Assembly (NCBI GenBank): GCA_039621445.1
Contig: CP154956.1
Location: forward strand, 29,580,667-29,644,666
DNA: 64,000 nt
Source of the DNA: Euglena gracilis
Lineage: Eukaryota; Euglenida; Euglenophyceae; Euglenales
Direction of reading: 5' to 3'
Positions within the stretch are counted from its first letter, which is position 1. The number at the start of each line of letters is the position of its first letter. The notes beneath the pieces were generated by a model. That model was not told the DNA's origin, did no database searches, and saw nothing but the letters and a program-made list of their open reading frames with translations. The translations under genes and the position numbers were made by a program. Shown here piece by piece: positions 1 through 28,784 of the stretch.

Positions 1-84
1 GCCCGGCCCGCACTGGCAGAGCTCGAGGGCAGGGCTGGCTGGAGGAGGGGGGGTGGGGGCGGGGGAGAAGGCTGAGGGGGTCAT

Positions 85-102
85 GGGGGGGGGGGGGGGG
101 GG
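85..102. repeat. G homopolymer (about 18 nt)
   Basis: Uninterrupted run of G in a G-rich stretch at the left edge. Runs like this recur throughout the window on both strands. Confidence 0.9.
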
Positions 103-147
103 AGACAAGGCTGACCCCGGCACGGCTGAAAAGTGATGGTTTGCCTG

Positions 148-214
148 GCGGATCAGCAAACCCAGCCGGAGGATCAGCAAACCCAGCCGGAGGATCAGCA
201 AACCCAGCCGGAGG
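148..214 (+). repeat. 21-bp tandem repeat, about 3 copies
   Basis: Three near-identical 21-bp units (core GGATCAGCAAACCCAGCCG). The period is a multiple of three, so the plus strand stays open as a DQQTQPE heptapeptide repeat, but I see no other coding evidence around it. Confidence 0.8.
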
Positions 215-219
215 AGCGA

Positions 220-1536
220 AAAGGAAACGATCTGGACGCGTGGGTGCTGAAGCGCACTGGTTGTGACACTCACTGGTTGGGGTGGCGTGGGAATTCCGAA
301 GGGAGCCTCTTGGTGCCGGGGGGTCGGTGGTCTTGTGCCCGGATTGGTTAGCCGAAGGGGGTGGAGAATAGGGGGTGGGGCAGCAGATCGGGGAGTTCTG
401 AGTCGAAATCCGAAAGTACCCAAAATACCCTCACAAGATGCTTTTGGAGAAAATTTGTCAAAAATCAAATTATTACTGTTGTTAGGGAGGGAAAACCAAA
501 ATTATAAAAAATAATTTTTTCTCCATGACATTTGGGTTTTGCGGCCAAATATCTTCCCTGGACAACGACATTTCTTTCACTAGGGGGGTCTCTGAGCTCT
601 TATCCCTGTGTGGATAAAAACAAAGCTAAACCAGAGAATCCCTCTCCCCTCCCGCTCCTCAATTTGGGTGGGTTGCAAGAAAATCATATTTCCAACCTTG
701 TACTGCCGAAAATGAAACTCATCGTACGCCCAAACTAGCGATACTTTGCTAGTTGCTCCATGGCCAATGTGGCAACAAAAAGGCCACAGGTTTCTGACTC
801 TGCGTTTTGAAGTGATTTCTTTCCCCCTTCAAGAAATCCCCCAAAATAATGGGAAGCCAAAGGAAAAATCTGGCGACCTAAAATGAAATCGCATCTGGTC
901 AACACATAACCTACTAAACAGGCTTTGAGGGATTGAGCTCGTTCTACATTTCATCACACTGGTGGATTTAATATTACAAAAAAATTACGCTGTTATACGC
1001 TGTGCGCATTTTTAACCCAATTAAACATAAGACACAAAAAAAAGATGGAAAGATAAAACGGAAAAAACAACAAAGAAATACAGAAAATAAGCATTGAGTG
1101 TGATAAAATTGATTGACTTGATTGTGATTAAAAAAAGTCAACATATCAATCAGGCCGTGTGCCTGGATAAAATGAGTAATAATAAATAAACAAGCAAAGG
1201 CAACAAAAATTGAAACAAAAGCATAAAATTGAGAATAAACAGTCGAAAGAATAATGGAAAATGAAAGAAATTGAAAAGCAAAGAAAAAAAATTCAAAAGT
1301 GGATCATATGGATCATATTTGTGGTTTGTGGTGTCGATTGATTGGTTGGGTGGTGGATTGATTGATTGGCCCTGGGGATTAACGTTGCAGCAGGGTATCA
1401 CCTACGTAAAGTGGACTGGCATGCACCGGAGTGCCAATCCCTTCCAAATCCAGGGGGAGGGAGGCCGAATAAAACGTTCAAGTAGACTGCCGGGGCACAA
1501 CGCCGTATCGTCCATGATGGCAATTATCGGGGAGAC
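220..1536. other. Non-coding stretch, AT-richer from 780 to 1330
   Basis: I see no exon here. From about 780 to 1330 the sequence is A/T-rich with many A-runs. At 575-620 there is a diverged relative of the 47-bp hairpin module found at 26.4, 33.5 and 35.1 kb: a CTGAGCTCTTA stretch next to a TAGGGGGG tract, with a TTATCC/GGATAA stem. Confidence 0.5.
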
Positions 1537-1669
1537 CTGGCCTGGCCCTGGGGGAGGTCCTCCAGGCGATAGTAGTCCACCGCCGGGTCATATCCGGTGA
1601 AGACGCGGAGGCCCTGGTGGAGCCACCGCTGGTGCCCCGCCTCGTCGAGGTACGACGCGAGCCCCAGGG
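1537..1669 (-). CDS. Exon of unidentified gene (gene L, 3'-most visible exon)
   Basis: Open minus-strand frame with nearly all codons ending in G or C, encoding a segment that includes ALGLASYLDEAGHQRW and LRVFTGYDPAVDYYRLEDL. A C-rich tract followed by CAAG is the likely acceptor at the high-coordinate end, and AG|GTCTCC is the likely donor at the low end. The aromatic-rich sequence is convincing as protein but I do not recognise the family. Exons of the same strand lie upstream at 2.0-3.9 kb. Confidence 0.6.
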
Positions 1670-2001
1670 CTTGCAGGGGGAGGGGGGATGAGAAATGGGG
1701 AGCTCACACAGCCATGGGGGGGGCTTGCCTGATGATCAGCAAGTGAAACGGGGGCGTAGCCCCCTGGGTAATGTGGCAGCTCAGAGAATCCAGCCACTGC
1801 ACATGACCACCGCTCAGAAGAACAGGGGACCCCAGCTACATGGAAGGCGCCTACGTGCCGGCCAGCCTCCAACCCCAACAGTGCATACGCCTGCCACCCG
1901 GGTGCGTGTTGCAACACCCACCGCCAGGGGGTGGGTTTGCGGTAACGCCACATGGAGCCGTCCCCCGGCCCACGGGCCCCCCCTCCCGGCGGGGGTCAGC
2001 G

Positions 2002-2165
2002 TTGACGCCGGGAAGGGCGGCGGCGAGGGGGGCGACGTCCACCCGCTGGCACGCGCAGCCCGCGGGGGCGGCGGGCGGGGTCGCTGGGCGGAGCAGTGGG
2101 GCGGGGCCCGCGGAGAGGCTGCGGGGGCGGCGGTCACCGGGGCTGGGGCCAGGGGCCGAAAGGGG
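2002..2165 (-). CDS. Possible exon of gene L
   Basis: Very G+C-rich minus-strand frame with a Pro/Ala-rich product ending in a more ordered segment (GCACQRVDVAPLAAALPG). GC3 is high and there is no stop. Both splice borders are uncertain because no strong GT donor stands out. It could instead be G+C-rich intron. Confidence 0.3.
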
Positions 2166-2374
2166 GCAGGAGGCGGCGGAAGGGAGGGGTAGGATTCCCC
2201 CCCCCCTAGAAGCTCCCCGCCCGGGGGGTTTGACGGCCGGGCTCACCCGCATGCCCCGGCTCTGTAGCGAAGGTTGTGGCACCCTTCGCCGAGGGAGGAT
2301 GAGTGCGGTGGGGGAGGCCAGCGCTCCGAACCAACGTCAGGGGGCGCATGCCTCCCAGGACCCCCTCCCTCCCT

Positions 2375-2505
2375 TCAGGCGTAGCCGATGACTGGCGGTG
2401 GCCCCAATGCAACACATCGCCCACGTCGAGCCCCTGGCTGAGGCTGGCGATGGAGTCCCAGTGGCCCGGTGGGTTGGGCCCCGGCAGCAGAGCCGGCCGG
2501 CGGTT
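2375..2505 (-). CDS. Possible exon of gene L
   Basis: Minus-strand frame encoding a segment with GHWDSIASLSQGLDVGDVLH, compatible with folded protein and GC3-rich. Candidate donors are a GTGGGC and a GTGTTG within the frame. The acceptor is not clear because the upstream side is a long C/G tract. Confidence 0.35.
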
Positions 2506-2644
2506 TGGGACCCAGGCACTCCCACCCCCCCCCCCCCCGGGGCTGATGACCCGGCCCCCACAACAGGGGGAGGGGGAGGGCAGTGGCGGGGTAGGCCCTG
2601 GGGAGGCTCAATACCCGGGCACTGGACTGGTTCACCCCGAGGGA

Positions 2645-2770
2645 GAGGGCCCGGCCGGACCGGAACCCGGTGGGCGCAGAGGTTGGCAGCGACGGCGTGG
2701 AGGAGAGAGGGGGCAGGGATGGGGCCCATCCGCATGCCCCGGGGAGAACGCCGACCACGGCATAGGGTTG
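2645..2770 (-). CDS. Possible exon of gene L
   Basis: Minus-strand frame encoding SLLHAVAANLCAHRVPVRPG with high GC3. A CTGAG acceptor and a CGGG|GTGAAC donor would leave it in phase with the preceding exon that ends at 3246. Family unknown. Confidence 0.35.
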
Positions 2771-2823
2771 GCTCAGGCATAACGGTGGCGTTCACATTCC
2801 GTGCCTGCGCAGAATGTTCTGAT

Positions 2824-3102
2824 CAGGCTTGTACTGAGCGACCGGGGGAAGGGGAGGGGGGTGGGTGCTATAGGGTGCCTGGGGGGTGCTAGGGGCAGGC
2901 ACCCTATAGCACCCATCCGACCCCCCCCCCGGGGGGGGGTAGGGTTTTGGGGGTGCCTACCCATAGGAGGCACCGCCCTCCTACCCCGGCGCTGAAGGCG
3001 TCCCGGGCCCAGAAAAACGCCATTTTCAATGAAAGTTTTCTGGGTCCCCCCGGACCCCCCCCCCACGGAGTGGGGGGGCACCCGATTAAACACAAGCCCC
3101 TG
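2824..3102. mobile_element. hAT-like MITE, 279 bp, with 8-bp target-site duplication
   Basis: The ends are imperfect inverted repeats: CAGGCTTGT at the left and ACAAGCCCCTG at the right. They are flanked by a perfect 8-bp direct repeat GTTCTGAT at 2816-2823 and 3103-3110. An 8-bp duplication and CAGG-type termini are typical of the hAT superfamily. No transposase is encoded. The interior holds C/G homopolymer blocks and a strong hairpin (2863-2915). The element lies in an intron of gene L. Confidence 0.75.
2863..2915. repeat. Inverted repeat inside the MITE
   Basis: GTGCTATAGGGTGCC is followed after about 18 nt by its exact reverse complement, predicting a 15-bp stem. Confidence 0.85.
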
Positions 3103-3245
3103 GTTCTGATGCTTCTCACCACTGACAATTCCCACACTCTGCCGTTGCCACAGCAATCCGTGTTGAAGGTCTTATTATGACGTGAGAGGGCTTCCCCCTC
3201 ATCCACCTTCCCCCACACCAGCGCCACAACCAACCCACAGCGCAC

Positions 3246-3457
3246 CTGCGCTGGGCGCCAGAGGTGGGCCACCACTGCGTCGGCCGGGAGGAACTTCGGG
3301 ACAGGGGTCGGGTCGGAGAGGAAGCGCTGCCCGTGCATGCGCAGCGACGGCGGCGGGGGTGGGTCGTCGGCCGGGGGCGCCGCGCGGTGGTGGAAGACGT
3401 GGGAGGTGGGCCACAGCGGTTCTGGCTCCGCGCTGTACGACGCCCACCCCGGGGCAT
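3246..3457 (-). CDS. Exon of unidentified gene L
   Basis: Strong exon of 212 nt. The acceptor is CTCCACAG and the donor CAG|GTGCGC. It encodes APGWASYSAEPEPLWPTSHV, then a short Pro-rich linker, then SLRMHGQRFLSDPTPVPKF and DAVVAHLWRPAQ, with almost every codon ending in G/C. Its 5' phase (one base needed) matches the 3' phase of the exon at 3729-3858, which joins through GAT. I do not recognise the protein. Confidence 0.7.
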
Positions 3458-3728
3458 CTGTGGAGGTGGCCGGTGCCACAGTGGGGGATGCTCTGTGCGC
3501 TATGTGAAAAAAAAAATCGGAAAAAAAATCGGACGGTTGGCTGGGCAGCAAGGGACATACTGGGGCCAAATTACAAGCACGTAGGACATCTGGACTTATC
3601 TTGGACCTCCATGTGCAGAAAGAACACATGCGACATGTCCGCCCTCCCCCCAGCCCCAGGGGGGGGGGGGCGGGCGGGGAGGGCAGCCCCCGCCCATCGC
3701 CCCGCCGGTCCGCTGCCCGCGGCGCCAC

Positions 3729-3858
3729 CGCGGGGGTGCGGCGCGGAGTACGCCCGCAGGCGGCGCAGCCCGGCCATCCGGGCCGCCCCTCGGTGGGGGA
3801 GGGGTCGGTCGGCGGCCTGGCCCCCCCCCCCCCCCGGGTCGGCGCAGAGTGGGAACCC
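3729..3858 (-). CDS. Exon of unidentified gene L
   Basis: 130-nt exon between GCCGCAG and a GTGGCG donor. It encodes FPLCADP, a glycine run made by a G homopolymer, then RPLPHRGAARMAGLRRLRAY. It is phase-compatible with the next exon (3246-3457). The homopolymer length sets the frame, so the glycine run may vary between alleles or be misassembled. Upstream exons were not found. Confidence 0.55.
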
Positions 3859-4649
3859 CTGCGGCAATCGTCCCAGCCACCGCCGGGAATGCTCGCACAG
3901 GCCGGGATCACACTGTTGATCACACTGTTGCCGAACGACCCCCCCGGGGGCCACTTTCCACTTTCAAAAAAAGTAGTCACCTCACCCCCCTGGGGTGGGG
4001 TCGCAACGGCATGGCCAGACAATGCATGGCTTTGGGAGATGCCAGCGCACGGGGTGCGGGGCCCGTGCGGGCCCCCCCCCCTGTGCGCCTCGTGCGTCAG
4101 TTGTCACCAAACTCTACTTTCGTGCCTTTGGTTGTTGTTTTTTTTGTGTGCAAACGAGCGACTACAATTCAGAACACGTTCAATCTGCAAGGAAAGTGCT
4201 GCATCCCATACGTTGGTATTCCCTTTGACATTAGGGCGTGGCTGTTCCACCGTGGCCGGCCCACCCCTGGCCTGACCCGGCCCTACCGCCTCCCGGCTGT
4301 CGGCGTTGCGGCTCCTCCGGGCGGCCGGGGGCCTGCCATATGTGGTGGCCTGAGAGAGCGCCGGAGGGTGGCTGTGGGGTATGCACTGCGGGTTGATCCC
4401 AGGGTACGACTCGTTCCACTTCAAAAAGGGAAAAAAAACAGGAAATAGCAGTTCCCGAGCCCAGAATGAAAATCCATGGCGCACATGGAAACAGAAATCA
4501 CACAACATAAACCACCCAGTGCAAACTGTTGCGGTTCATTTGGTTTTCTTTTCTGCGCAAATGAATGGATCAGGCAGGAGGATCGAGTCATGGTACAAAG
4601 TGGGGCCCCCATACCCCCCCATACCCCCATACTCCACATACCCCCCATT

Positions 4650-4900
4650 TTTTTTTTTGCCCAGAACCATGTTTTTTGGCCTCCCGGATCGGAAAGCCTG
4701 TTTTGGAGCCGAAATTGAGTGTTTTTGGCCCCCCATGGGGCCCCGTTTTGGCTCGAAACCCATGGTGTTTGGGTATAAAAAAAAACAGGTCAAAAAAGTC
4801 GAAAAATCGAATTTTTTTCGTTTCAAACCATGTTTTTTTTTTTGGTTTCCCAGGCCCGGAAAACCTGTTTTTGAGCCAAAAATGAGCGTTTTTCGACCGC
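4650..4900 (-). repeat. Diverged copy of the ~162-bp satellite
   Basis: Reads as the reverse complement of the units at 29.4-30.2 kb: TTTTTTGGCCTCCCGGA, GAGCCGAAA and TCAAAAAAGTCGAAAAATCG occur in the same order. Confidence 0.7.
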
Positions 4901-6118
4901 GCGACGTATGAAACTGTTCGAGTGCCGGGGGGGGGGGGGGGGGGCTCCCCCCCGGACCCCCCGGCAAAAAAAAATCATCTTTGTCTATGGACCTATTTTG
5001 CGAGCAAATCGCGCAACGTATGAAACTGTTCGAGTGCCTGGGGGGGCTCCCGCTCCCCCCGGCAAAAAATAAACCTCAACTTTGTTTACGGACCTATTTT
5101 GCGAGCAAATTGCGCAACTTATGAGTGCCTAACCTCATCAACAACATCCCCATACCCTTCCCCACCCTTCCATACCCCCCCATACCCCCCCACATAGCCT
5201 AGGGCCCCATTTGTGCCATATGTGGGAGGATCACAATTCGCCCTTTGCTGCCTGTGGCGGTGTGATGTGGGGGCGCCTGGCCTGCCGCGATTGAAAATGC
5301 GAGTTGGCCTCAGGGTTTGAACCGTCGGAAATGGCCCTGGCATTGAGGGGGGTCGATGGGGTGGCGAAACGATCCGGTTTTAGAGGTCACATTCTCAGGT
5401 CACAAACCGACCATTCCTAAGCAGGTGTACAGAGGCTCAAAGCAAACATTTGGAAAATTCAGCCACCTCACAGCAGAAAACTTTGAAGCTTGGTGACCTG
5501 AACCTGCCCGATCCCTGTGGGGGGGATCAGACCCATGGACAACAAAATGCATCTTATGACCTCTCCCCTCTCCAGCATCCAAGCTTGGCCCCAGCAGAGT
5601 TAGACTTCAGCCTTGATTTGCGACCTTGGGTCCACGCTTTTGTAGGCTTTTTGGCCCAATTTGCACATTGATTGCTAAACTTTGGAGATGTGAATGGCCC
5701 AAGGTGGAACACTCACGAGCTTCCTTGAACGTGGTTTGAAGTTGTTTGAGGAGGCTCCGAGGTCATTCGAGGTCTTCCGAGGAGGCTTTTTAAGCCGTCC
5801 CTCAGGGGGGGTTAAAAACCGTTTGAGGAGGCTTGAACTCGAACGTTTGAGCTCGAGCCTCCTCCTATGGTACCCCCCCCCAAAAAATCCCCCCTCCCTC
5901 GGCGGCCATTCACCTCAACCGGTCACCCACCCCAAAACACCTCAAACACAACACGAAAATCATGGCTAGGCCTGAGTCTGGCTGAACATGAAGAAACCCG
6001 ACGCATCCCAGTTGTCAAAGAGGCTGCTGGATCCGAATCGCACGAGCGTGGCAGAAGACGCACAAAACTCAACTTCCGATGTCAGAGCCATATGGTCCTT
6101 GCCAGCAGGTGCGTGTAT

Positions 6119-6196
6119 GTGTGAGTTGTGTGTGTGCGTGTGTGCGCGGTGTGTGTGTGTGTGTGTAAGTTGTGTGTGTGTGTGTGTGTGCGTGTG
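6119..6196. repeat. (GT)n microsatellite, interrupted
   Basis: TGTGTG runs with CGTG and AAGT interruptions. Confidence 0.9.
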
Positions 6197-7096
6197 TCTG
6201 GCATTGGGTGCGAATCACAGAGGAGTGTCTGCCGCGACCAGCGAAGAAAGCCGCAAACCAGACCACAGCATGGGTTTCGTTGGGTATACTATACAAAGGA
6301 ATGGCCGGGGGAGGGAGGGGCCTGTGAGGTGCGGATTCGGCACAAACACTGCGGCGTCTGGAAACCCAAGAGCCAGAGCCACTGAGCAGAATCGGCCGCC
6401 CAACCCTGGACACCAGCCAATTGCTTGGCACGAAACCATCCCTTTTTCCGAGCCCACACCTCCACAAGATCTCCGGCTGGGCTGCCTCCGCACAGGCCAG
6501 CCCCCGCCAACGCTAGGCAGCAATTCGGTTCACACACATTGGCAAAGGGCCCTGCTGGGAAGCCTGGCACCGGTCCGACTGAGGGGACCCTGCCAGCCGC
6601 TGCTCCCCCAGGACCCCCCCCACAGGGGGAAAGGGAGCAGCGTCAGAGTCAGCAGCCTCAGCAGTCAGAGGCGGGACACCGGGGGTGGGAAATTGCCCTC
6701 ACCAGAGACGGAATAATTGAAGCTGCAAGGAAGCCCCCAAATCAAAAATCACACAAAAGCTATTTTGTTTGGGATTTCTGCAGCCCGGAATTCCGGAACA
6801 AAATTTGGGTTCGGAGACCCAATATTGCTCGGCATTGGAACCCTCCGAGGCCAAAAAAAAAAAGATCGTTTCCATTCGCTGCCCTTTGGGCAGCTGGACA
6901 AAAAATCCGTCAATGGGGTGGTGGAGAACCACGGCTGGAATTAGTTTGGCTGGAATCATGACGGAAGCAGGCAGGCAGTAAGCAACGCCATCGCGGCTGA
7001 GCACTCGGCGATTGCACCATGAAAGGGGGAACCCAAGCGTTGTTGGCTGTCGGTGTTCCCTGCTTGTTCGAATGCACCTGGATTCGCAGGTGGGGC

Positions 7097-7420
7097 CATA
7101 CAATTTCTTTACCGACCCCTCAAGGGGGGGAGGGGGGTCACCCTTCGAAAAACCAGTCAGTCACTTTTCTTTGGGAAACCAGTCAGTCACTACCCCCCTC
7201 CCCCCTGGGAGGGTCGGCCACTCTGGAATACAAAGGAAATTTTACCAAAAACGTGAAAAAAGGGCCAAAATTTTCTTCCGGCACCGGGTCACTTTGGTGG
7301 TTTTCTGCCGACCCCCCCCCCCCCCGGGGGAGGGGTCCGGGCCAAAAACCAGTCAGTCACTCTGAAAAAACCAGTCACCCCCGGGGGGTTGGCCAGTCGG
7401 CCAGTGGCGAAGTCCTGCGG
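7097..7420. repeat. CCAGTCAGTCAC repeat family, copy 1
   Basis: Starts near CATACAATTTCTTTACCGAC and contains repeated CCAGTCAGTCAC motifs, a CnGn block and a second motif set near the end. It shares order and motifs with 8165-8510, and more weakly with 37.72-37.99 and 56.34-56.40 kb. Confidence 0.65.
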
Positions 7421-8164
7421 AGCCCCCGCCGAGCAGCGGCTGTGCGCATACTTTGAATCCCACTAAGTTCGAAAATTGCCAAAAATGGTCAAAAACATCC
7501 AAAAATGCAAACAAAATGCAATTCTATGACCTTTTTCATTTTTGTGGAAGGAAGATTTGGTAGAAAGGACACAGACCCCTACCAAGCCAAATATCCCTTG
7601 AGAATGGCCATTTTCAAGCCCCGGCGCAGCAGGGGGTGCTGCAGCACTGCCCACCCCCAAACACCCCCTCTCCCGGGGGTCAATTCCCTGCCTGCCCAAA
7701 GCACCCTCCCAGGGGGTGCGCGCTTCCTTGAAAGAAGCCTGACGTTCCCTGCTCTTTCCTGCCCTACACATTCACACTGCCAACACTTTTCACTGTGCTT
7801 TGACTTTGAGTGGTAAAAATATCACATTTTGGACAAAAATTTTCACATATTAAAGGTTTCGGATTTGAAGAAGAGCAATAACTCAACATTCCCAAAATTG
7901 GCAGGCTCCTTTTTAAGGATGGCTGTACCTACCGAGGGAGGATGAACGCAATGGGCGTTCAGGGTGGGCAGTGCGAGGGCCCCCTGGTGCCGCAGGCGCC
8001 GGGCCCGAAAATTTAATGAAATTTCCATTTTTCAAAAGAAACGGATCCCTCTCCCTCAGGGGTTTGTGCCTGTTGTCACAGTGTAAAAGCACCCTCCCTG
8101 CTCCCTGGGTGGGCTCGTGGTTTCGGAAGCTTCATTCAAAAAATACATACCTCCCCTCCGGGCG

Positions 8165-8510
8165 CCTTGGTCCGGGCATACAATTTTTTACTGACCCCCC
8201 GGGGGGGAGGGGGGTCACTCTACTTTTTAAAAACCAGTCAGTCATTCATTTTCGGAAAACCAACCAGTCACTACCCCCCCCCCCCCCGGGTCGGCCACTC
8301 AGAAAAACGGCCACTTTCCAGTCACTTTAAGCCATTTTAGGCCAAAAAATCTTCCGGCGTCCAATTTTTCCGGGTCACTCAAGCCACTTTTGCCCACTCC
8401 TGGCCGACCCCCCCCCCCCGGGGGGGGGAGGGGGTCCGGGCCAAAAACCAATCAGTCAATCTGAAAAAACCAGTCACCCCCCTGGGGGGGGGGGTCGGCC
8501 AGTGCTTAAG
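8165..8510. repeat. CCAGTCAGTCAC repeat family, copy 2
   Basis: Same arrangement as 7097-7420. Its ends (CATACAATTTTTTACTGACC and the reverse of GGCCAGTGCTTAAGCAATTG) are weakly inverted, so it may be a degraded terminal-repeat element. Confidence 0.6.
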
Positions 8511-8518
8511 CAATTGAC

Positions 8519-8680
8519 TGGGCCCAGGCCATGATTGAAGGTAAGGCCAGGGGGCCAACCTTAGGGGGGCCAAGTTTAGCCATATACAAAAGGTCTAAGG
8601 CCAACTTTAGGGGGGCCAATTTTGCATGCAAGGAGGAGGGGGGCCAAGCGCCCGGGGGGGGGGGGTGGGAGGTAACATAA
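8519..8680. repeat. Dispersed repeat shared with 56.13-56.22 kb
   Basis: AGGCCATGATTGAAGGTAAG and GGGGGCCAACCTT followed by GGGGCCAAGCG recur near 56129-56215 in the same order. Confidence 0.6.
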
Positions 8681-8925
8681 ATGATACAAAAGGTAAATCA
8701 TAAATCATTAGATCATAAAGAGGATCATATCGACGCCTCTTCTGCAACCCAGCCCCCCAAAATGTGCGGACACAATTTTTTTTTTTGCATTTTGAAACTG
8801 TTTTCCCTCCCACTGGGTGAGGGTTGTTCGTTGATAGAAGGCTGTGGGGGATGGGGGAAGACGCGACCATTTGGCTGATCATTGTGGAAGGGAGCCAAGG
8901 GTGGGCAGGAATGGAGGATCCGGCG

Positions 8926-9337
8926 CAGGCTTTTGCTTAAGGACCCCCGGGGGGGGTACTGGCTAGCCAATCGGCTAGACACTGGAAAAAGTGGACTAGC
9001 TAGACCCCCCTCCCCCCCCGGGGGGGGGGGTCCGGGGGTCCCCCGGACTGGAAAAAAAAATTCCTCCGGCGGGGACGCCGGAGGAAAAATGAGGTTTTTA
9101 ACAGGTTTTTGGCTGATTTTGTTCCAAAAAAATCCAAAAATGGCCAAAAACGGGCATTTTTGGCCATTTTTGGGGGTCCCAAAAAATTTTCGGCGCGAAA
9201 AATTTCCACTAGCTAGCCCTGCTAGCAGACCCCCCCCCGGGGGGGTCTGCTAGAAAACCCACTAGCCAAATTTGGACTAGCTGCAGTCCAGCCCCCCCCC
9301 CGGGGGGGGGTACTGCAATCCCTTAAGCAAAAGCCTG
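8926..9337. mobile_element. hAT-like MITE, 412 bp, perfect TIR and 8-bp TSD
   Basis: Terminal inverted repeats are identical over 17 bp: CAGGCTTTTGCTTAAGG at 8926-8942 and its reverse complement at 9321-9337. The flanking 8-bp direct repeat ATCCGGCG is perfect (8918-8925 and 9338-9345). There is no coding capacity. The interior has CnGn blocks, a CTCCGGCG...CGCCGGAG hairpin and short CTAGCTAG palindromes. The size and duplication length fit a non-autonomous hAT element. Confidence 0.85.
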
Positions 9338-9781
9338 ATCCGGCGATCCAGAAAACCCCTGGAAAGCACAACAGAAAAACAACAATAATTACCACATCGG
9401 AAACACACACCCCGAACACAAGAAAGAAAGAAAGCAAGGTGCGACCCTCAGGCTTCCAATCCAGCCCCGGACAGAGGGCCCTGCTAACTACCAGGTGGCG
9501 GGGCGGCTGGGGTGGGGTGACCGTGCACAGGCAAGCATGGGGAAGGATGAGAGGTATGGCAGGCGAGCATACAGTTGCCTGGCGATACTCGACTGCAACA
9601 CCAGTCGATGGAGGATTGAAACAGCAAAAGTGGCAGCGCCGGTAGCAACATAAAAGACAACGTTTGGATGAAAAGTATCACCAAAAACGGAAACCACGCA
9701 GACCTCGTGAAAGCAGTGACACCCAGTGATAAAAGCAAATGCATGGCCCAAATGGGCTAGCGTGGGCCTGTCGTCCCACTC

Positions 9782-10151
9782 AGGGTATTAAGCGAGGGGG
9801 GAGGAGGGAGGGGGCGGTCTTGAACCCCCTCCCCCCCGGGGAGGGTGGTCGATGGTGAGTCGACCCCCCAGGAAAACAAACCGGCCAATTTTTTTTGGGA
9901 GGCGCCAAGGAGTGCTCAAAATCGAATTTTCAAGTAATTTTCTTTTAACAATCGGCGAAAACATATAAACAAATATATATGTTTTCCTGTGCAAAGCGCC
10001 AGAGAAGAAAAAAATCGGAACCCTCTGGAACCAAACAATTTTTTTTTTGGTCCCAGAGAGGTTCCGGAACCCCCCCAGAGCCCAGAGGGGGGGTGGTGTG
10101 GATACACACTCCCCTCCCCCCATTAAAAAACAGAGCTCACTTAATACCCTT
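9782..10151. mobile_element. Probable MITE with AGGGTATTAAG ends
   Basis: Left end CAGGGTATTAAGCGAG and right end CTCACTTAATACCCT are inverted with one mismatch. The flanks (GTCCCACT and CCCCCACC) are only a weak duplication. A right end of the same type (CTCACTTAATACCCTG) occurs at 21675-21690. Confidence 0.55.
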
Positions 10152-11064
10152 CCCCCACCAACCCTGACCCACAACTCCCGGGCGGGTCAATGGCAGGAGA
10201 GCAAAGCTACAATGCTACAGAGAGAGCCTTCGCCACGGCGCGGCAGTCCAACACTGGATGGCCTCCCCGGGGGTGTGGTTGGGTTCGACTGAAAACGCAG
10301 AAAAGAACATAAAAAAAGTTCGGAAAACACAAATAAAACTCAATTTAAAACAATTCTGGAGCGAATCAAAAACACTTTTTTTAAAAAAAAAACACAAATT
10401 TGCCTGCTTCAAAATCGTTTGGCGTTGCTCAAATAACAGAAACAACAAAGCAACAGAAATTCCTTGTGTCCAAAAAATTGGACACAAAGAAAATGCTGTT
10501 TCACAATCAAAATTTCTCACAGCCGACCTCACATACCAGGAGCACGCCAGAAAAACGCCGGGCAAAAGCGCAAAACTGTGCAGTGGTGGCCCCGCCCCTG
10601 AAAAAAAAAGGCCCCCTTCACGGCTGCCAGCCATCGCCCTGCCGCTCGGGGCCAGTGTCGGGTGTCCTGGGGGACAAACGCAGGAGGATGGAAGGGCGGA
10701 GACAGCCAACGGACAGCGACACTGCTGGCGTGGGCAGCGGCTGTTGCTGGGCACAGGCCCATCCCAGTTCTCTTCACACACCAGCCGCTTATGCGTCACG
10801 CACCTTCCAGAACCAAAAGAGCCAATGTCACACTTTCATGCGGTAACCCTGGGGGTGGCAGCCAACCCGGAGGGGGGCTGCCTGGTTGCGGTCCAAAAAA
10901 AAAAAGTGCCCCAAATGGGGTTTTCTGGGCATCCGGAAGTGCCGTGGCAGAGTGCCCAGGCACAGTGTTGGCCACATACCCCCCCTCCCTCCCGGTCTGA
11001 TCTTAGTGACTAAGAGTGCCTGTCCAGGCAGCCCCCCCCCCCCCTGGGGTGGGGCGGCCTCGTC
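10152..11064. other. Non-coding stretch downstream of kinase gene
   Basis: I see no clear exon. 10560-10860 has a partly open plus frame with moderate G+C but no usable splice borders, so I do not call it. Confidence 0.4.
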
Positions 11065-28142
<17,078 letters not shown>

Positions 28143-28559
28143 CTGTTGTGTGGGCCACAGGCAGGGATCTATGGAAAGCCTTCGGTATTGAGGTGGGTAG
28201 CAGGGGGGCGTGGTCAACCCCCCCCCCGGGGTCAAAATGCTTGGTGGTCCGGACCCCACCCAAGATGGGCGGGCCAGGACCCTCACCCCCCTCCTTGGCA
28301 GGTTCCAAATATAGAGAAAAAAATCTTCAGATGCAGCTGGGCGAAAAGCACAAAAAAAACATTTTTTCTTGATGTAGGGGTATTTTCCACATGCCAAAAA
28401 AAATTAAAATTCAGCAAAATGAGCATTTTCTGTTTATTTTCGAAAAAAATGAGGGATTTTCCAACAATCTTGGCTGGTATCTGCTCTTGTGATCGGCGAA
28501 TGAGCTAATAATTTTCCAGGCCCGCAGTACAATACAATTTCGAGGTACGGGGGGGAGTT

Positions 28560-28699
28560 ATGGCACGAAGCCGGGACCCCTAACCCCCCCCCCTACCCCC
28601 TAACCCCCCCCCTAACCCCCCCCCTACCCCCTAACCCCCCCTACCCCCTAACCCCCCCCCCCCTACCCCCTAACCCCCCCCCCCTAACCCCCCCCCTAC

Positions 28700-28730
<31 letters not shown>

Positions 28731-28760
28731 CCCCCCCTCTTCCCCTAACCCCCCCTATTC
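28560..28760. repeat. C-rich TAAC/TAC array
   Basis: Runs of 5-9 C separated by TAA or TA, telomere-like in look but irregular, with a C29 run at 28699-28727. A second block is at 29135-29265. Confidence 0.9.
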
Positions 28761-28784
28761 GCCAACCCCACCAGAAGCAGAATA

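Larger units (their letters stand above)
3900..8500. other. Non-coding region with dispersed repeats
   Basis: No exon could be supported. It contains a reverse-orientation relative of the ~162-bp satellite (4650-4900), two G/C-rich hairpin units around 4900-5060 resembling 28.8-29.0 kb, a GT microsatellite (6119-6196), and two copies of a repeat marked by CCAGTCAGTCAC (7097-7420 and 8165-8510). Short open frames here lack GC3 bias and splice signals. Confidence 0.5.

Noticed and set aside
133-351. Plus-strand protein with DQQTQPE repeats
   Set aside because: It is only the 21-bp tandem repeat; downstream codons show no coding bias.
1814-2192. Overlapping plus and minus frames in G+C-rich DNA
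   Set aside because: All six frames are open because of base composition; only the minus frame with the best GC3 was kept, at low confidence.
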